A stretch of DNA of 64,000 nt from Streptomyces gardneri (GTDB lineage: Bacteria; Actinomycetota; Actinomycetes; Streptomycetales; Streptomycetaceae): assembly GCF_006539185.1 (NCBI RefSeq), contig NZ_BJMN01000015.1, positions 144,227 through 208,226 of the forward strand, read 5' to 3'. The position numbers and the translations under genes were made by a program. Of the stretch, positions 52,470 through 60,847 are shown one piece after another; positions within the stretch are counted from its first letter, which is position 1; every line of letters begins with the position of its first letter. The notes beneath the pieces were generated by a model. The model did no database searches, had not been told where the DNA came from, and saw only the letters and a list, made by a program, of their open reading frames with translations.

Positions 52470-52850
52470 GTGACCGCCTTCTCGAAGGTGGTCGAGAGCC
52501 TCGGCGGGGACTTCCTCGCCGAGGCATTCGGCCGCCAGCACCGCGTATGGACGTCCGTCACCGACTTCTCCACGCTGCTGTCCTGGGACGACATCAACGA
52601 AATCATCGCCCGCGGCCGGCTCGAACCCCCACGTCTGAGACTGCACCGCGACGGGGAGCTGATCCACTGGCAGACCTACGCCACACCCGTCACCACGAGG
52701 TGAAGCACCACCTGGCAGCGCGTCCGGCCCTCCAGCCTTCGCCGGCACCTCCAGGACGGTGCCTCGCTCGTCCTGGACGCCGTGGACGAACTGCACGCCC
52801 CGGTCGAATCTCTCGCCCGCGAGCTGGAACGCCTGCTCCCCGCCTCTGCA
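52470..52850 (+). pseudogene. JmjC/cupin-type oxygenase gene, truncated
   Basis: GTG 52470 opens MTAFSKVVESLGGDFLAEAF, GRQHRVWTSVTDFSTLLSWD, LRLHRDGELIHWQTYA. An in-frame TGA at 52701 interrupts it, and the same frame continues TWQRVRPSSLRRHLQDGASL, VLDAVDELHAPVESLARELE. This pattern is the N-terminal half of JmjC/cupin_4 oxygenases (peptide or ribosomal hydroxylases). At about 52850 it meets the end of the minus-strand SUKH gene, so the metal-binding core is lost. A CGA-to-TGA change would explain the stop. Confidence 0.65.
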
Positions 52851-52866
52851 GGGATGGTCAAAGCAT

Positions 52867-53505
52867 TCAGCCCGCTGCCCACGGCTCGGCCCGCCAGCCC
52901 GGGAGTTCTTCGTCCAGCCATTCTTCGATGGTCCGCCGCCAAGGGTCGGTGGCATCACTGTCGGCGACATCGGCCCAGGTGTCTTCAGCGATGTCCGGAT
53001 CGATGACGAGGCTGTCCAGGTAGGTGTCGAAGCCGTTAGCGACTTTGGTGAAGAGCCCCTTCGACAGGTATCCCGGGTGAGGGATGCCATGCACGAAGGC
53101 ATGGAGCTGGCCATGGGTGGTCGGGTTCAGGTCCAGGAACAGGGTGTCGCTCCCGCCATTGCGGGCGATCGGGAGAAGGCCGGCCAGTGAGACCTCGCGG
53201 GCGAGCCATCCATCACGGCTGCGGCGGTACTCGCCGAGCAAGGTGCCCCAGCCGTATTCGCCATCGTCGTCACGGCCGAGCTGATGGAGATCGTCGAAGC
53301 TCTGGAACGGCTCCGGGTCGCAAGCCGGCAATCGGACCGAGTAGGCGAGGCTCTGCCCGCCCGCTGCCTCCAGGAACGAGCGGTAGGGAGGCGGCAGTGG
53401 CAGCCCGATCTCCCGTTCGAGACCTTCGGCTTCACCGATCTCGAACGGCATAAACGGCCCTACGACCAGGCGGCCTCGGTACCAGCGCGACAACTCCTCA
53501 GACAC
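52867..53505 (-). CDS. SUKH (SMI1/KNR4) family protein
   Basis: A 212-residue single-domain protein: FEIGEAEGLEREIGLPLP, YRSFLEAAGG, SLAGLLPIARNGGSDTLFLD, FTKVANGFDTYLDSLV. SUKH proteins are mostly immunity proteins for nuclease or deaminase toxins. No toxin gene is adjacent, so it is an orphan, perhaps protecting against toxins of neighbours. It may have arrived by the same event that truncated the JmjC gene. Confidence 0.85.
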   Translation of the reverse strand: MSEELSRWYRGRLVVGPFMPFEIGEAEGLEREIGLPLPPPYRSFLEAAGGQSLAYSVRLPACDPEPFQSFDDLHQLGRDDDGEYGWGTLLGEYRRSRDGWLAREVSLAGLLPIARNGGSDTLFLDLNPTTHGQLHAFVHGIPHPGYLSKGLFTKVANGFDTYLDSLVIDPDIAEDTWADVADSDATDPWRRTIEEWLDEELPGWRAEPWAAG

Positions 53506-53932
53506 GGCCAGATTGTCGCACTCCGTGGCATCCCGGAGTCCTCCAAGCCTCCGCGTTACTGGACATAGGGCTGAGCACGTTTCGTCCGTACCTGCCTGAG
53601 CCCTCCGACGAGTACACGGACGCCAGACGCCGGTTCGTGAAGAACAACCGGCTCGACCACGTCGGCCACCTGTGGGCCTGTGGGCTTGTCTTCCCTCAGC
53701 GGTTCATCCGGCGCGGACGCCCACTACCGGCGCCGCCGAGGGGAGGGGGAGGGGTCGCACGTGCAGGCGCTGCGCACCTGCTGCAACCGGATGCTCGGCC
53801 GGCTCCACCACTGCCTGCTGGCACGCGTCTTTTTCGATGAGGAGGTCGCGTTTCCCCCTCCTGCTGCAGCAGGGTGATCGCTGAACCATCGGCCCATGAC
53901 AGGCTGTTCCTTTCGGGCGCGGAGGGGGAGCC
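53506..53932 (+). other. no intact gene
   Basis: A short plus-strand piece around 53570-53690 (STFRPYLPEPSDEYTDARRR, FVKNNRLDHVGHLWACGLV) looks coding but has no start or family. The remainder is without features. Confidence 0.35.
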
Positions 53933-54241
53933 ATGGCAGAGGTCGGTGGATGGATCTGGGAGCGCAACCTGCGGTCGTTCCTGGAGTTGCTGTCGTTCTA
54001 CGTGGGCTATGGGTTTGATGCCACCGACTGGGAGACGGTGGCTCTGGCGGTCGAGGCAACCGACGACGAGCGGCCCGACGGCTGGTACTCGTATCCCTTG
54101 GCCGGCGAGCATCGACAGGTCGAGGTTCGGCTTGCCCGCGCGGTCGGCGGCGACGAGCTCCTGGTGGCCGTGAAGGGAACTCTGACGCCTGAACTGGAAG
54201 TCCGGGCGGACACCCTGCTGGCCGCCTTTGCGGCCGGCTGA
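53933..54241 (+). CDS. hypothetical protein
   Basis: A 102-residue protein with a strong ribosome site (GGAGGGGGA) before ATG 53933. Reads GWIWERNLRSFLELLSFYVG, DWETVALAVEATDDERPDGW, VEVRLARAVGGDELLVAVKG, ending in a helix. An alpha/beta soluble protein with no family recognised; the pattern recalls small SUKH-neighbourhood immunity-type proteins, which is only a guess. Confidence 0.6.
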   Translation: MAEVGGWIWERNLRSFLELLSFYVGYGFDATDWETVALAVEATDDERPDGWYSYPLAGEHRQVEVRLARAVGGDELLVAVKGTLTPELEVRADTLLAAFAAG

Positions 54242-54261
54242 TCAAGGCCAACTTGACCTGC

Positions 54262-54440
54262 TTAGAGGTCCTCACAAAGGCGTTGGACGTGACGGTGGGT
54301 GATCAAGCCGGCCGCGAGGCCGAGGAAGGCTTCGTGGATGTCGTCACATCGTTCCCAGCGGACGCGGAGCCGGCGGAAGCCGTGCAGCCAGGCCATCGTC
54401 CGTTCCACGACCCACCGGTGGACGCCGAGGCCGGAGCCGA
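54262..54440 (-). pseudogene. IS5-family transposase, C-terminal remnant
   Basis: Minus-strand frame: GLGVHRWVVERTMAWLHGF, RRLRVRWERCDDIHEAFLGL, AAGLITHRHVQRL, then stop at 54262. This is the final part of the DDE domain of another IS5 type. The rest is absent. Confidence 0.85.
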
Positions 54441-54521
54441 CCGCGCCACCAGCCGCAAACGGCGGTGATCAGTCCTCGGATTGTGATCTTCCTGGGCTGG
54501 GCGGCTCGTACACTGACGAAA

Positions 54522-55358
54522 ATGGAGGACCACACGGCCACTGGGATCGGTGCACGTCCGGCGCCCGTCTTGCGGCAGTACGTCAACTCGTATGTCGGCT
54601 TCGACCTCCGCGGACTCCCGACGGGGGTGCACTGCGGCCCGCCGAGCCGCGCGCTCACCGCGGTGATCAGCCTGTCAGATCCTTTGGAGGTGGCGGCGGG
54701 CGTTGACGACGGGTCACCGGTCACCCGATTCGGTAGCGTGGCCGGCGGTCTGATGTGCCGGTCCGTCGCGATTCACCACGACGGACGCCAGCAAGGTGTT
54801 CAGGTATCGCTGACACCGCTCGGGGCCCGGGCCATCTACGGCATGCCCGCCGCCGAGCTCGCCCACCGACTGGTCCCACTTGACGAGCTTCTCGGAGCGC
54901 TTGCCGTCGAGCTGGTCGACCGGCTCCGATCGGCGACAACATGGGCGGCACGGTTCACCGCGCTGGACGAATTGCTCCTCCGAGCTGTCGGCCGTGGCGC
55001 CTGCGGAGACCATGTGCGCTGGGTGCGCCCCGAGGTAGCCGAGGCGTGGCGCCGCCTCGTCGCCGCGCGGGGTTGCGTCCAGGTTGGTGCGGTCGCCGCG
55101 GAACTCGGCTGGAGCCGTCGGTACTTGACCGAGCGGTTTCGCGGTGAGGTGGGCCTGCCCCCGAAGACCTTCGCCCGAGTCTTGCGCTTCGAGCACGCGC
55201 ACGAACTGGCGGCGGCGCAGGACCCGCTCCCGTGGGGCGATGTGGCAACCGTCTCCGGGTACGCCGACCAGGCCCATCTCGTGCGGGACTGGCGCGAGTT
55301 CACGGGCCGATCGCCGACGGCCTGGCGTCGCAGCGAAGTCCTCCTCGGAGCCGGGTAG
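54522..55358 (+). CDS. AraC-family transcriptional regulator
   Basis: A 278-residue regulator. The N-terminal half is an uncharacterised effector domain (VLRQYVNSYVGFDLRGLPTG, VQVSLTPLGARAIYG). The C-terminal AraC double HTH is clear: VQVGAVAAELGWSRRYLTER, FRGEVGLPPKTFARVLRFEH, WGDVATVSGYADQAHLVRDW, REFTGRSPTAWR. ATG 54522 lacks a ribosome site; TACACT at 54509-54514 lies where a -10 for leaderless transcription would be. Upstream in-frame starts exist. It is followed by the cupin and SGNH genes, which it may control. Confidence 0.88.
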   Translation: MEDHTATGIGARPAPVLRQYVNSYVGFDLRGLPTGVHCGPPSRALTAVISLSDPLEVAAGVDDGSPVTRFGSVAGGLMCRSVAIHHDGRQQGVQVSLTPLGARAIYGMPAAELAHRLVPLDELLGALAVELVDRLRSATTWAARFTALDELLLRAVGRGACGDHVRWVRPEVAEAWRRLVAARGCVQVGAVAAELGWSRRYLTERFRGEVGLPPKTFARVLRFEHAHELAAAQDPLPWGDVATVSGYADQAHLVRDWREFTGRSPTAWRRSEVLLGAG

Positions 55359-55440
55359 CTGCCAACCGTCTGCCCGTCGCGTCGGCTTCTCTTCCCTTTT
55401 CTTCAAGACCGCCCGATCGCTGTCGTGGACGATCGTCGGC

Positions 55441-55911
55441 ATGAGACTCCTCAACCACGAACGCAATGCCATGGACCTGCGGACCACCCCCGCGCACCTC
55501 GGACTGGGATCGAGAGTGAAACCCGTCGAGGGCTTCACCTTGTCCCCGGAGGTGCTCCAGGCCTACAGCGCCGCGGTCGCGGCAGACGGCGCCGAGGGCC
55601 GGATGGTGATGATCTTCGACGGCGACGGGCTCGGCGACCATTGGGAGAGCCACCCTGCAGGCGACGAACTGGTCGTTTGCCTCAGCGGGTCTGTGACAGT
55701 CACCCGTGACGTGGACGGGGTGCCCGACCGCATTCTGCTCGGGCCTGGCGAGGCCACCATCAACCCGGCCGGAGTATGGCACGTGGTCGACATGGAGGGG
55801 CCGACGTCCCTCCTGGCCATCACCGCGACCCTCGGCACCGACCACCGTCCTCGGACCGACACCCGCCCGACCGAACACGTCGGCACGCCCAGCCCGGAGG
55901 AAGCGCCGTGA
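55441..55911 (+). CDS. cupin-domain protein
   Basis: A 156-residue protein from ATG 55441 (or 146 residues from ATG 55471, which may be the true start). The cupin fold shows GDHWESHPAGDELVVCLSG as the first metal-binding motif and GEATINPAGVWHVVDMEGP as the second; the His/Glu pattern is partly kept. Overlaps the SGNH gene by GTGA. Probably binds or processes a small molecule together with the hydrolase; substrate unknown. Confidence 0.8.
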   Translation: MRLLNHERNAMDLRTTPAHLGLGSRVKPVEGFTLSPEVLQAYSAAVAADGAEGRMVMIFDGDGLGDHWESHPAGDELVVCLSGSVTVTRDVDGVPDRILLGPGEATINPAGVWHVVDMEGPTSLLAITATLGTDHRPRTDTRPTEHVGTPSPEEAP

Positions 55912-56627
55912 CGACACGCATCGCGTGCCTCGGCGACAGCCTCACCCGCGCGCAGTTCAGCGTCGACTACCTGGATCTTCTCGGACGACGCCACCCTCCC
56001 GGTGACGTGCAGCTTGCCCGTTTCGGCGCCAACGGCGACTTCGCCTACAACCTCTTGCAGCGCCTCGATGCTGTCGTCACGAACCCACCCGATGTGATCA
56101 CCGTGTTGATCGGGACCAACGACGCCCGAGCAAGCCTTGCCGGCTACCCCGTCGAGCAAGCCATGAAGCGCAAACAGCTCCCCGATCGCCCGTCGGCCGG
56201 CTGGTTCCAACAGTGCCTGGGAGCCGTCATAGCACGGCTGCGAGCGGAGACCGACGCGACGATCGGTCTGCTGTCGCTACCGGTACTCGGCCAACAACTC
56301 GACGGAGCGGCGGCACAGACATCGCAGGCGTACAGCCGGATGATCGCCGAGGTCGCCGCCACCAACGAGGTGGCCTACCTTCCGCTCCACGAACGCCAGA
56401 TCGAGGAACTGCGCCAAGCGGACCCGCCGCCGATTTCATACCGGGAGGTGACGCCCGCAGCGGTCGTCGGCGTCCTCGTCCAGCACGCAGTGCTGCGCCG
56501 CAGCCTCGACACGATCTCGCGGCGGCGAGGTCTCGTGCTCACGACCGACCACATCCACCAGAACAGCCGCGGCGCCACCCTTATCGCTGAGGTCATCGAC
56601 GCCGGTCTGCTGACCCAGAGCGCGTAG
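55908..56627 (+). CDS. SGNH/GDSL-type hydrolase
   Basis: A 239-residue enzyme. IACLGDSLTRAQF holds the catalytic Ser block, FGANGDFAYN the Gly/Asn block II, VLIGTNDARA the Asn block III, and TTDHIHQNSRGATLIAEVI the Asp-x-x-His block V. No signal peptide is seen, so it acts in the cytoplasm. GTG 55908 overlaps the cupin stop, with GGAGG upstream. Likely an esterase or acyl hydrolase of unknown substrate. Confidence 0.88.
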   Translation: MTTRIACLGDSLTRAQFSVDYLDLLGRRHPPGDVQLARFGANGDFAYNLLQRLDAVVTNPPDVITVLIGTNDARASLAGYPVEQAMKRKQLPDRPSAGWFQQCLGAVIARLRAETDATIGLLSLPVLGQQLDGAAAQTSQAYSRMIAEVAATNEVAYLPLHERQIEELRQADPPPISYREVTPAAVVGVLVQHAVLRRSLDTISRRRGLVLTTDHIHQNSRGATLIAEVIDAGLLTQSA

Positions 56628-56993
56628 CTGGTTCCGGCGCCCGGCCAGTCGGATGCCATCTACCGCGCGGAGGTGGCATCCGATCCAGCCGGTCAACGCC
56701 TACGACATCCGGCTCGTCTGGCTGCGTGACCACCGCGAGGGCACCTGGGTCACGGTCCCGTGGCAGCTGCTGTCGTCGACCGCGACCCCATTCGGCGAGC
56801 CGGTGGCTCTGTCGATGACGAGGAGGTTCTGGCACAGGGAGCCGTCGCGGAGCGTTACCCCGTTGTTCGATTACGGGGGACTGGCTCGTGCGAGACGGCG
56901 TACGCCTTGCCGTGCGGCAGCCAGAAATGACGCTCCGGCAAGTGCTTGAACGCCTCTGCCGTGGTCGGCGGTGGACGGTGATGGTGCTGGTCA
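56628..56993 (+). other. decayed region at left end of ISL3 element
   Basis: A plus-strand piece (NAYDIRLVWLRDHREGTWVT, VPWQLLSSTATPFGEPVAL) is coding-like but has no start or family that I recognise. It runs into the broken ISL3 transposase; no terminal repeat was identified. Confidence 0.35.
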
Positions 56994-58552
56994 TGCAGAT
57001 CGATGCATCGTTCTGGGACTCGCTGGTGTTCGACGGGATCGACGAGGTGGAGGTCGAGGCGGTTGCGGCCGCGTTCGGCACGGTTGAGGTGGTGGCGAGA
57101 GGCCGCGCGGCCGCGGCGGCATGTCCGGACTGCGGCCGCCTCTCGGGCTGAGTCCACGACCGAACCAGCGCAGGCTGAAGGACCTTCCGCTGGTTGAGCT
57201 GGGCTTTGTGATCCGGCTGACGGGCCGGCGCTTCATCTGCGGGTCGGCGGACTGTCCGCGCCGGACGTTTGCCGAGCCGTTCTCCCGGCTGGCCGCCCCC
57301 GCACGTACGGTTCACCACCCGGCTCAACCACGCCCTGGAACGGGTGGGGCTCGCGCTGGCCGGCCGGGCGGGCACCCGGCTGGCGGCCCAGCTGGGCTTC
57401 GGCGCCGGGTGGATGACCTTAATACGCAGGGTCATGGCATTGCCCGATCCGCGGTTCAGCACGCCGCGTGTGCTGGGCGTGGACGACTTCGGGATCCGCC
57501 GCGGCCAGACCTACTCCACCGTCTTGACCAGCGTCGAAGACCATCGCGTGGTCGATGTGCTCCCCACCCGCGAGGCCGGGCCGCTGGTCGCTTGGCTGAT
57601 CCGTCACCCCGGTGTGGAGATCATCTGCCGGGACCGGGCCGGCTCCTACGCCGAGGGCGCCCGGCGCGGTGCCCCCGACGCTCTGCAAGTCGCCGACCGG
57701 TTCCATCTGTGGCAGGGCCTCGGCCGGGCCGTGGAGACCTGCGTCGCCGTCCACCGCGACTGCCTGCGCAACCCGTCGCCCAGCGGCACACTGCCGGGGA
57801 CGACCCGCCCGGACTCCGGCTGGCCGCAGAGCGACTCGGACCCCGTCGGCCGGCAGGCCGAGCGCAAGAAGGCAGCATATGCTCTGGTCCACGAGATGCT
57901 TGCCCAAGGCCACTCACCCGCCGGGCGATCGCCCGGCACCTGGGCTGGGGCCTCAACACCGTGCTCCGGAACGCGACCGCCGCACGCTGGCAGGCTGGAC
58001 CCCTACAAGCTCTATCTGGAACGGCGATTCGTCGAGGGATGCACTGGCGTCACCCATCTCCACCGCGAGCTCCTCGCCGACAGCGCGCCAGTCACTTACC
58101 AGTTGGTCCGCGCCCACATCGCCAGCCTGCGGACGGTTCCGGTCGACGCGCCGCCCCGGCCTCCGACGGTGCGGCAGGTGACCGGCTGGCTCACCTGACA
58201 CCCCACCGCGCTGACCGAAGACGACCGCGCCGCCCTGAAGAACGTCCTGGCCCGCTGCCCCGAACGGGACACGGTCGCCGGGCATGTCCGCGACTTCGGC
58301 GAGATCCTCAGCGGCCGCCTCGGTGCCAGGCTCCCTGCCTGGATCGAGGCGGTCGATGCCAGCCAGCTGCCCGGCCGCACCGGCTTCGCACTCCACCTGC
58401 TCCGGGACCTCGACGCTGTGACAGCCGGGCTCACCCTGGACTGGAGTTCCGGCGGCATCGAGGGCTCCGTGAACCGCATCAAGAAGATCAAGCGGCAGCT
58501 CTACGGACGAGCCGGATTCGACCTGCTCCGAAAAATGATCCTGTTTCAGTGA
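56994..58552 (+). pseudogene. ISL3-family transposase, multiply disrupted
   Basis: The N-terminal zinc-finger half is split over two frames (GTVEVVARGRAAAAACPDCG; then ELGFVIRLTGRRFICGSADC). The DDE domain runs from about 57300: RVGLALAGRAGTRLAAQLG, VLGVDDFGIRRGQTYSTVLT, IICRDRAGSYAEGARRGAPD, QVADRFHLWQGLGRAVE. A local two-frameshift patch lies near 57920-58000, an in-frame TGA at 58196 (probably from CGA), and the end reads GGIEGSVNRIKKIKRQLYGR to a stop at 58552. All ISL3 motifs are visible, but the gene cannot make a full protein. Confidence 0.9.
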
Positions 58553-58590
58553 GACGCCGCCGCCTTCGGCGACCGGTCTACCCTTACGCC

Positions 58591-58866
58591 GTGACATGGA
58601 ACGAAGCTGAGTATCTCGACTACCTGCAGTCCGAGCGGCGTGGCTACGCATGGGTAATGCAGCATCACGGCGGGCTGACGCCGGAGGAGGCGAGGGAGGC
58701 CGCCCTGGAGTGTTACCCATACGAGTCGGCTGAGGCGTCGTTCCGCGGGCTGATCTTTCACGACGAGGCATGGCACTGGGCAATGCTGTCGATCCACGGC
58801 GATCGGTACGTAGTGGAACACCCCGAGCTGGTTCATCCGTCACCTGGCTACCTAGCCCTTGAGTAG
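58591..58866 (+). CDS. hypothetical protein
   Basis: A 91-residue soluble protein starting at GTG 58591. Reads TWNEAEYLDYLQSERRGYAW, HHGGLTPEEAREAALECYPY, LIFHDEAWHWAMLSIHGDRY. It is rich in aromatic residues and Glu, with no family recognised. Good codon bias. Its end overlaps the end of the LtrA fragment on the other strand. Confidence 0.55.
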   Translation: MTWNEAEYLDYLQSERRGYAWVMQHHGGLTPEEAREAALECYPYESAEASFRGLIFHDEAWHWAMLSIHGDRYVVEHPELVHPSPGYLALE

Positions 58867-59115
58867 CCAATCAACGAGCACATGGGCCACGCCGGTGACG
58901 GCGAGGGTGGCGGCGGTGAGGAGGCGTTCCTTCCAGGCGCCGCCGGCGGTGGTGCCGAAGAACCAGGCGGTGGTGGTGAGGTAGAGCGCGGGGCCGCCGA
59001 AGAGGAGGAGGGCGAGGGCGATGGAGCCGTGGCCGGTGGGGTGGGCGATGACGAGTTCGCTGCCGACCGCGAGGGCGACCAGGGCGGCCAGCACGAGGTT
59101 GGCGCTGCGGCCTGG
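58852..59115 (-). pseudogene. LtrA-like membrane protein, C-terminal fragment
   Basis: Minus strand reads LVLAALVALAVGSELVIAHP, LALLLFGGPALYLTTTAWFF and VTGVAHVLVDWLL to a stop. These match the last membrane helices of low-temperature-requirement A (LtrA) proteins, normally about 400 residues. The N-terminal two-thirds are missing, and the sequence ahead of it is Pro/Arg-rich non-family. Confidence 0.65.
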
Positions 59116-59588
59116 TGGACGTCCGGGTCCGGGGCGGCTGGGTTTCGGTGCTTGGGCCGGGCAGGCGGTGTTGGGGCGGATGTGCCGGAAGTCGCGACGG
59201 ACCGGGCTGGGGTGAGGCGGTCGGACGGCGTGGGTTTCTCCCATGGACGGTGCCGGTCGGCCGTCAGTGGCCGGGCGAGACGGAGTTGGGTGAAACGGTC
59301 CGACGGGACTGCGCTTGAGAGCTCGGGGCTCCAGGTCAGGACAGGGGCCTGCTGTCGTCGGGGCACCAGGACCCTCTGTCACCGGTCGTCCTCATGGGCC
59401 GCTCCTCCCGGTCCTCCCGGCAGCGCACGCACAGCTTGTATCAGCGTGGCACGCCGGAAGTACGGGCGTGGCGATTCCGCCGTAAACCGGGGCGGACGAT
59501 GGCGTATTGACGCCACCGCCGCCGTCCCGCAACCAATTCGTGACTGGGGCACTTGCATCCGTCGAGGTCCCGCGCGGGTCGATCAGGC
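59116..59588. other. no recognisable gene
   Basis: Mixed GC-rich sequence between the LtrA fragment and the membrane protein gene; no supported start, motif or ribosome site. Confidence 0.35.
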
Positions 59589-60344
59589 GTGAACTCGCAA
59601 CAGATACTCGTGCAGGGGTCCTCGACCGCCGCCCTCGGACCCGACCACCTCACGCTCACCAAAGACGGCGGCCGGGTACGGATTGAGATCCCCTACGCGG
59701 TCATCAAACGCGTGGCCATGGCCGACGGCGAGACGCAGATCAGGATCCTCCTCACCGATCAGAAGACCTACTGGATCCCGGTCGGGAACCCGACCGCCAC
59801 CGAGGCGTTCCTCACTTCCCTGGAGAAGGCCCTTCCCGAGGAACGGGACCCGGCCGGAAGCGTGTTTGTCGTCACCAAGGAGAAAAGGGCCGGAGATGCC
59901 TGGATGCGGTGGAGCGCCCTGCTCGTCTTCCTCGGCTACACCATCTGGATCGGCGTCGCCTACTACGTCGACATGGCCCTCCTCACCGTCGTAGCGACCC
60001 TCGCGGCCCTCTTCGGCCTGGTCTGCTTCGTCAGCGTCGCCGGCAAGATCCGCCACCGGGTCATATGCGCCCGACGCGGCATCACCGTCCTCTGCACCCT
60101 GCCCCAGCACCCCAACGGATGGCCGGAGCACTTCACCTTCACCGACACGAGCGGGAACGTGCACCACAGCAACGGCAAAACGAGAAACCAGACCGGCTAT
60201 GTCGTCTACGCCCCGGAGCGCCCGAGCATCAACGTCATCCGACAGCCGCTCGGCTGGTTGCTCGTGAAGTACAGCTTCGGCCTGATCGTCCCGCTCGGGA
60301 TCCTCGGTCTCGGCGTCCTGGGTCTCGCCGTCCCCTACCTCTGA
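59589..60344 (+). CDS. hypothetical membrane protein
   Basis: A 251-residue protein. The first 95 residues resemble a small PH-like beta domain (LTKDGGRVRIEIPYAVIKRV, IRILLTDQKTYWIPVGNPTA). Three or four membrane helices follow (ALLVFLGYTIWIGVAYYV, ALLTVVATLAALFGLVCFVS, FGLIVPLGILGLGVLGLAV at the C-terminus), with a beta-rich soluble loop between them (FTFTDTSGNVHHSN). GTG 59589 is chosen because the protein then starts in a natural way; the ribosome site is weak. Confidence 0.7.
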   Translation: MNSQQILVQGSSTAALGPDHLTLTKDGGRVRIEIPYAVIKRVAMADGETQIRILLTDQKTYWIPVGNPTATEAFLTSLEKALPEERDPAGSVFVVTKEKRAGDAWMRWSALLVFLGYTIWIGVAYYVDMALLTVVATLAALFGLVCFVSVAGKIRHRVICARRGITVLCTLPQHPNGWPEHFTFTDTSGNVHHSNGKTRNQTGYVVYAPERPSINVIRQPLGWLLVKYSFGLIVPLGILGLGVLGLAVPYL

Positions 60345-60404
60345 CCGGTAGGGGGACCGCGAGAGCCAGGGGCCTCGGAGACCAGGAGCCGTGAAGGGCT
60401 CGCG

Positions 60405-60740
60405 TCAGCGCTTCGCCACGAAGACGTGCGCCGCGACTTCCGGGTCGAGCTCCGCCGCCTCGCCGCTGGAGCCGACCAGGACGCCGCCCGGGGACTCGGA
60501 CACCGAGACGACCGAGCCGGGCTGCACGCCCGCGCGGCGCAGCGTGTACATCAGCTGGGCGTCCGTCTGGATCGGCTCGCCGATGCGGCGGACGACAACT
60601 GTCTTGCCGCCGGTCGCGTCCAGGTCGGCGAGGGAGACCATCGAGTCGTCGAGGAACGCCTCGGCCTCCGCCTTCTCGCCCAGCTCCTCAAGGCCCGGGA
60701 TCGGGTTGCCGTACGGCGACTCCGGCCCGGCCTGCTGGAG
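60405..60740 (-). pseudogene. DtxR/IdeR-like metalloregulator, C-terminal half
   Basis: Minus strand reads SPYGNPIPGLEELGEKAEAE, AFLDDSMVSLADLDATGGKT, VVVRRIGEPIQTDAQLMYTL, VVSVSESPGGVLVGSSGEA, HVFVAKR to a stop at 60405. This matches the metal-binding and SH3-like C-terminal part of Streptomyces DtxR/IdeR/DesR regulators, which begin with a winged helix. The DNA-binding half is absent, so the gene is a fragment. Confidence 0.75.
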
Positions 60741-60847
60741 TCCGGCCTCTGGCACATCAAGCCACTCGCGAGAACTACCGGAACATCTCCGACTCAGGTC
60801 ACTAGGCTGAACGCGGGCAGGACAGCGACGAGGTCCGGGGGGCAGCC

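Noticed and set aside
58591..58866. Considered part of the ISL3 element
   Set aside because: It begins after the transposase stop, has its own GTG start and a translation unlike transposase sequence.
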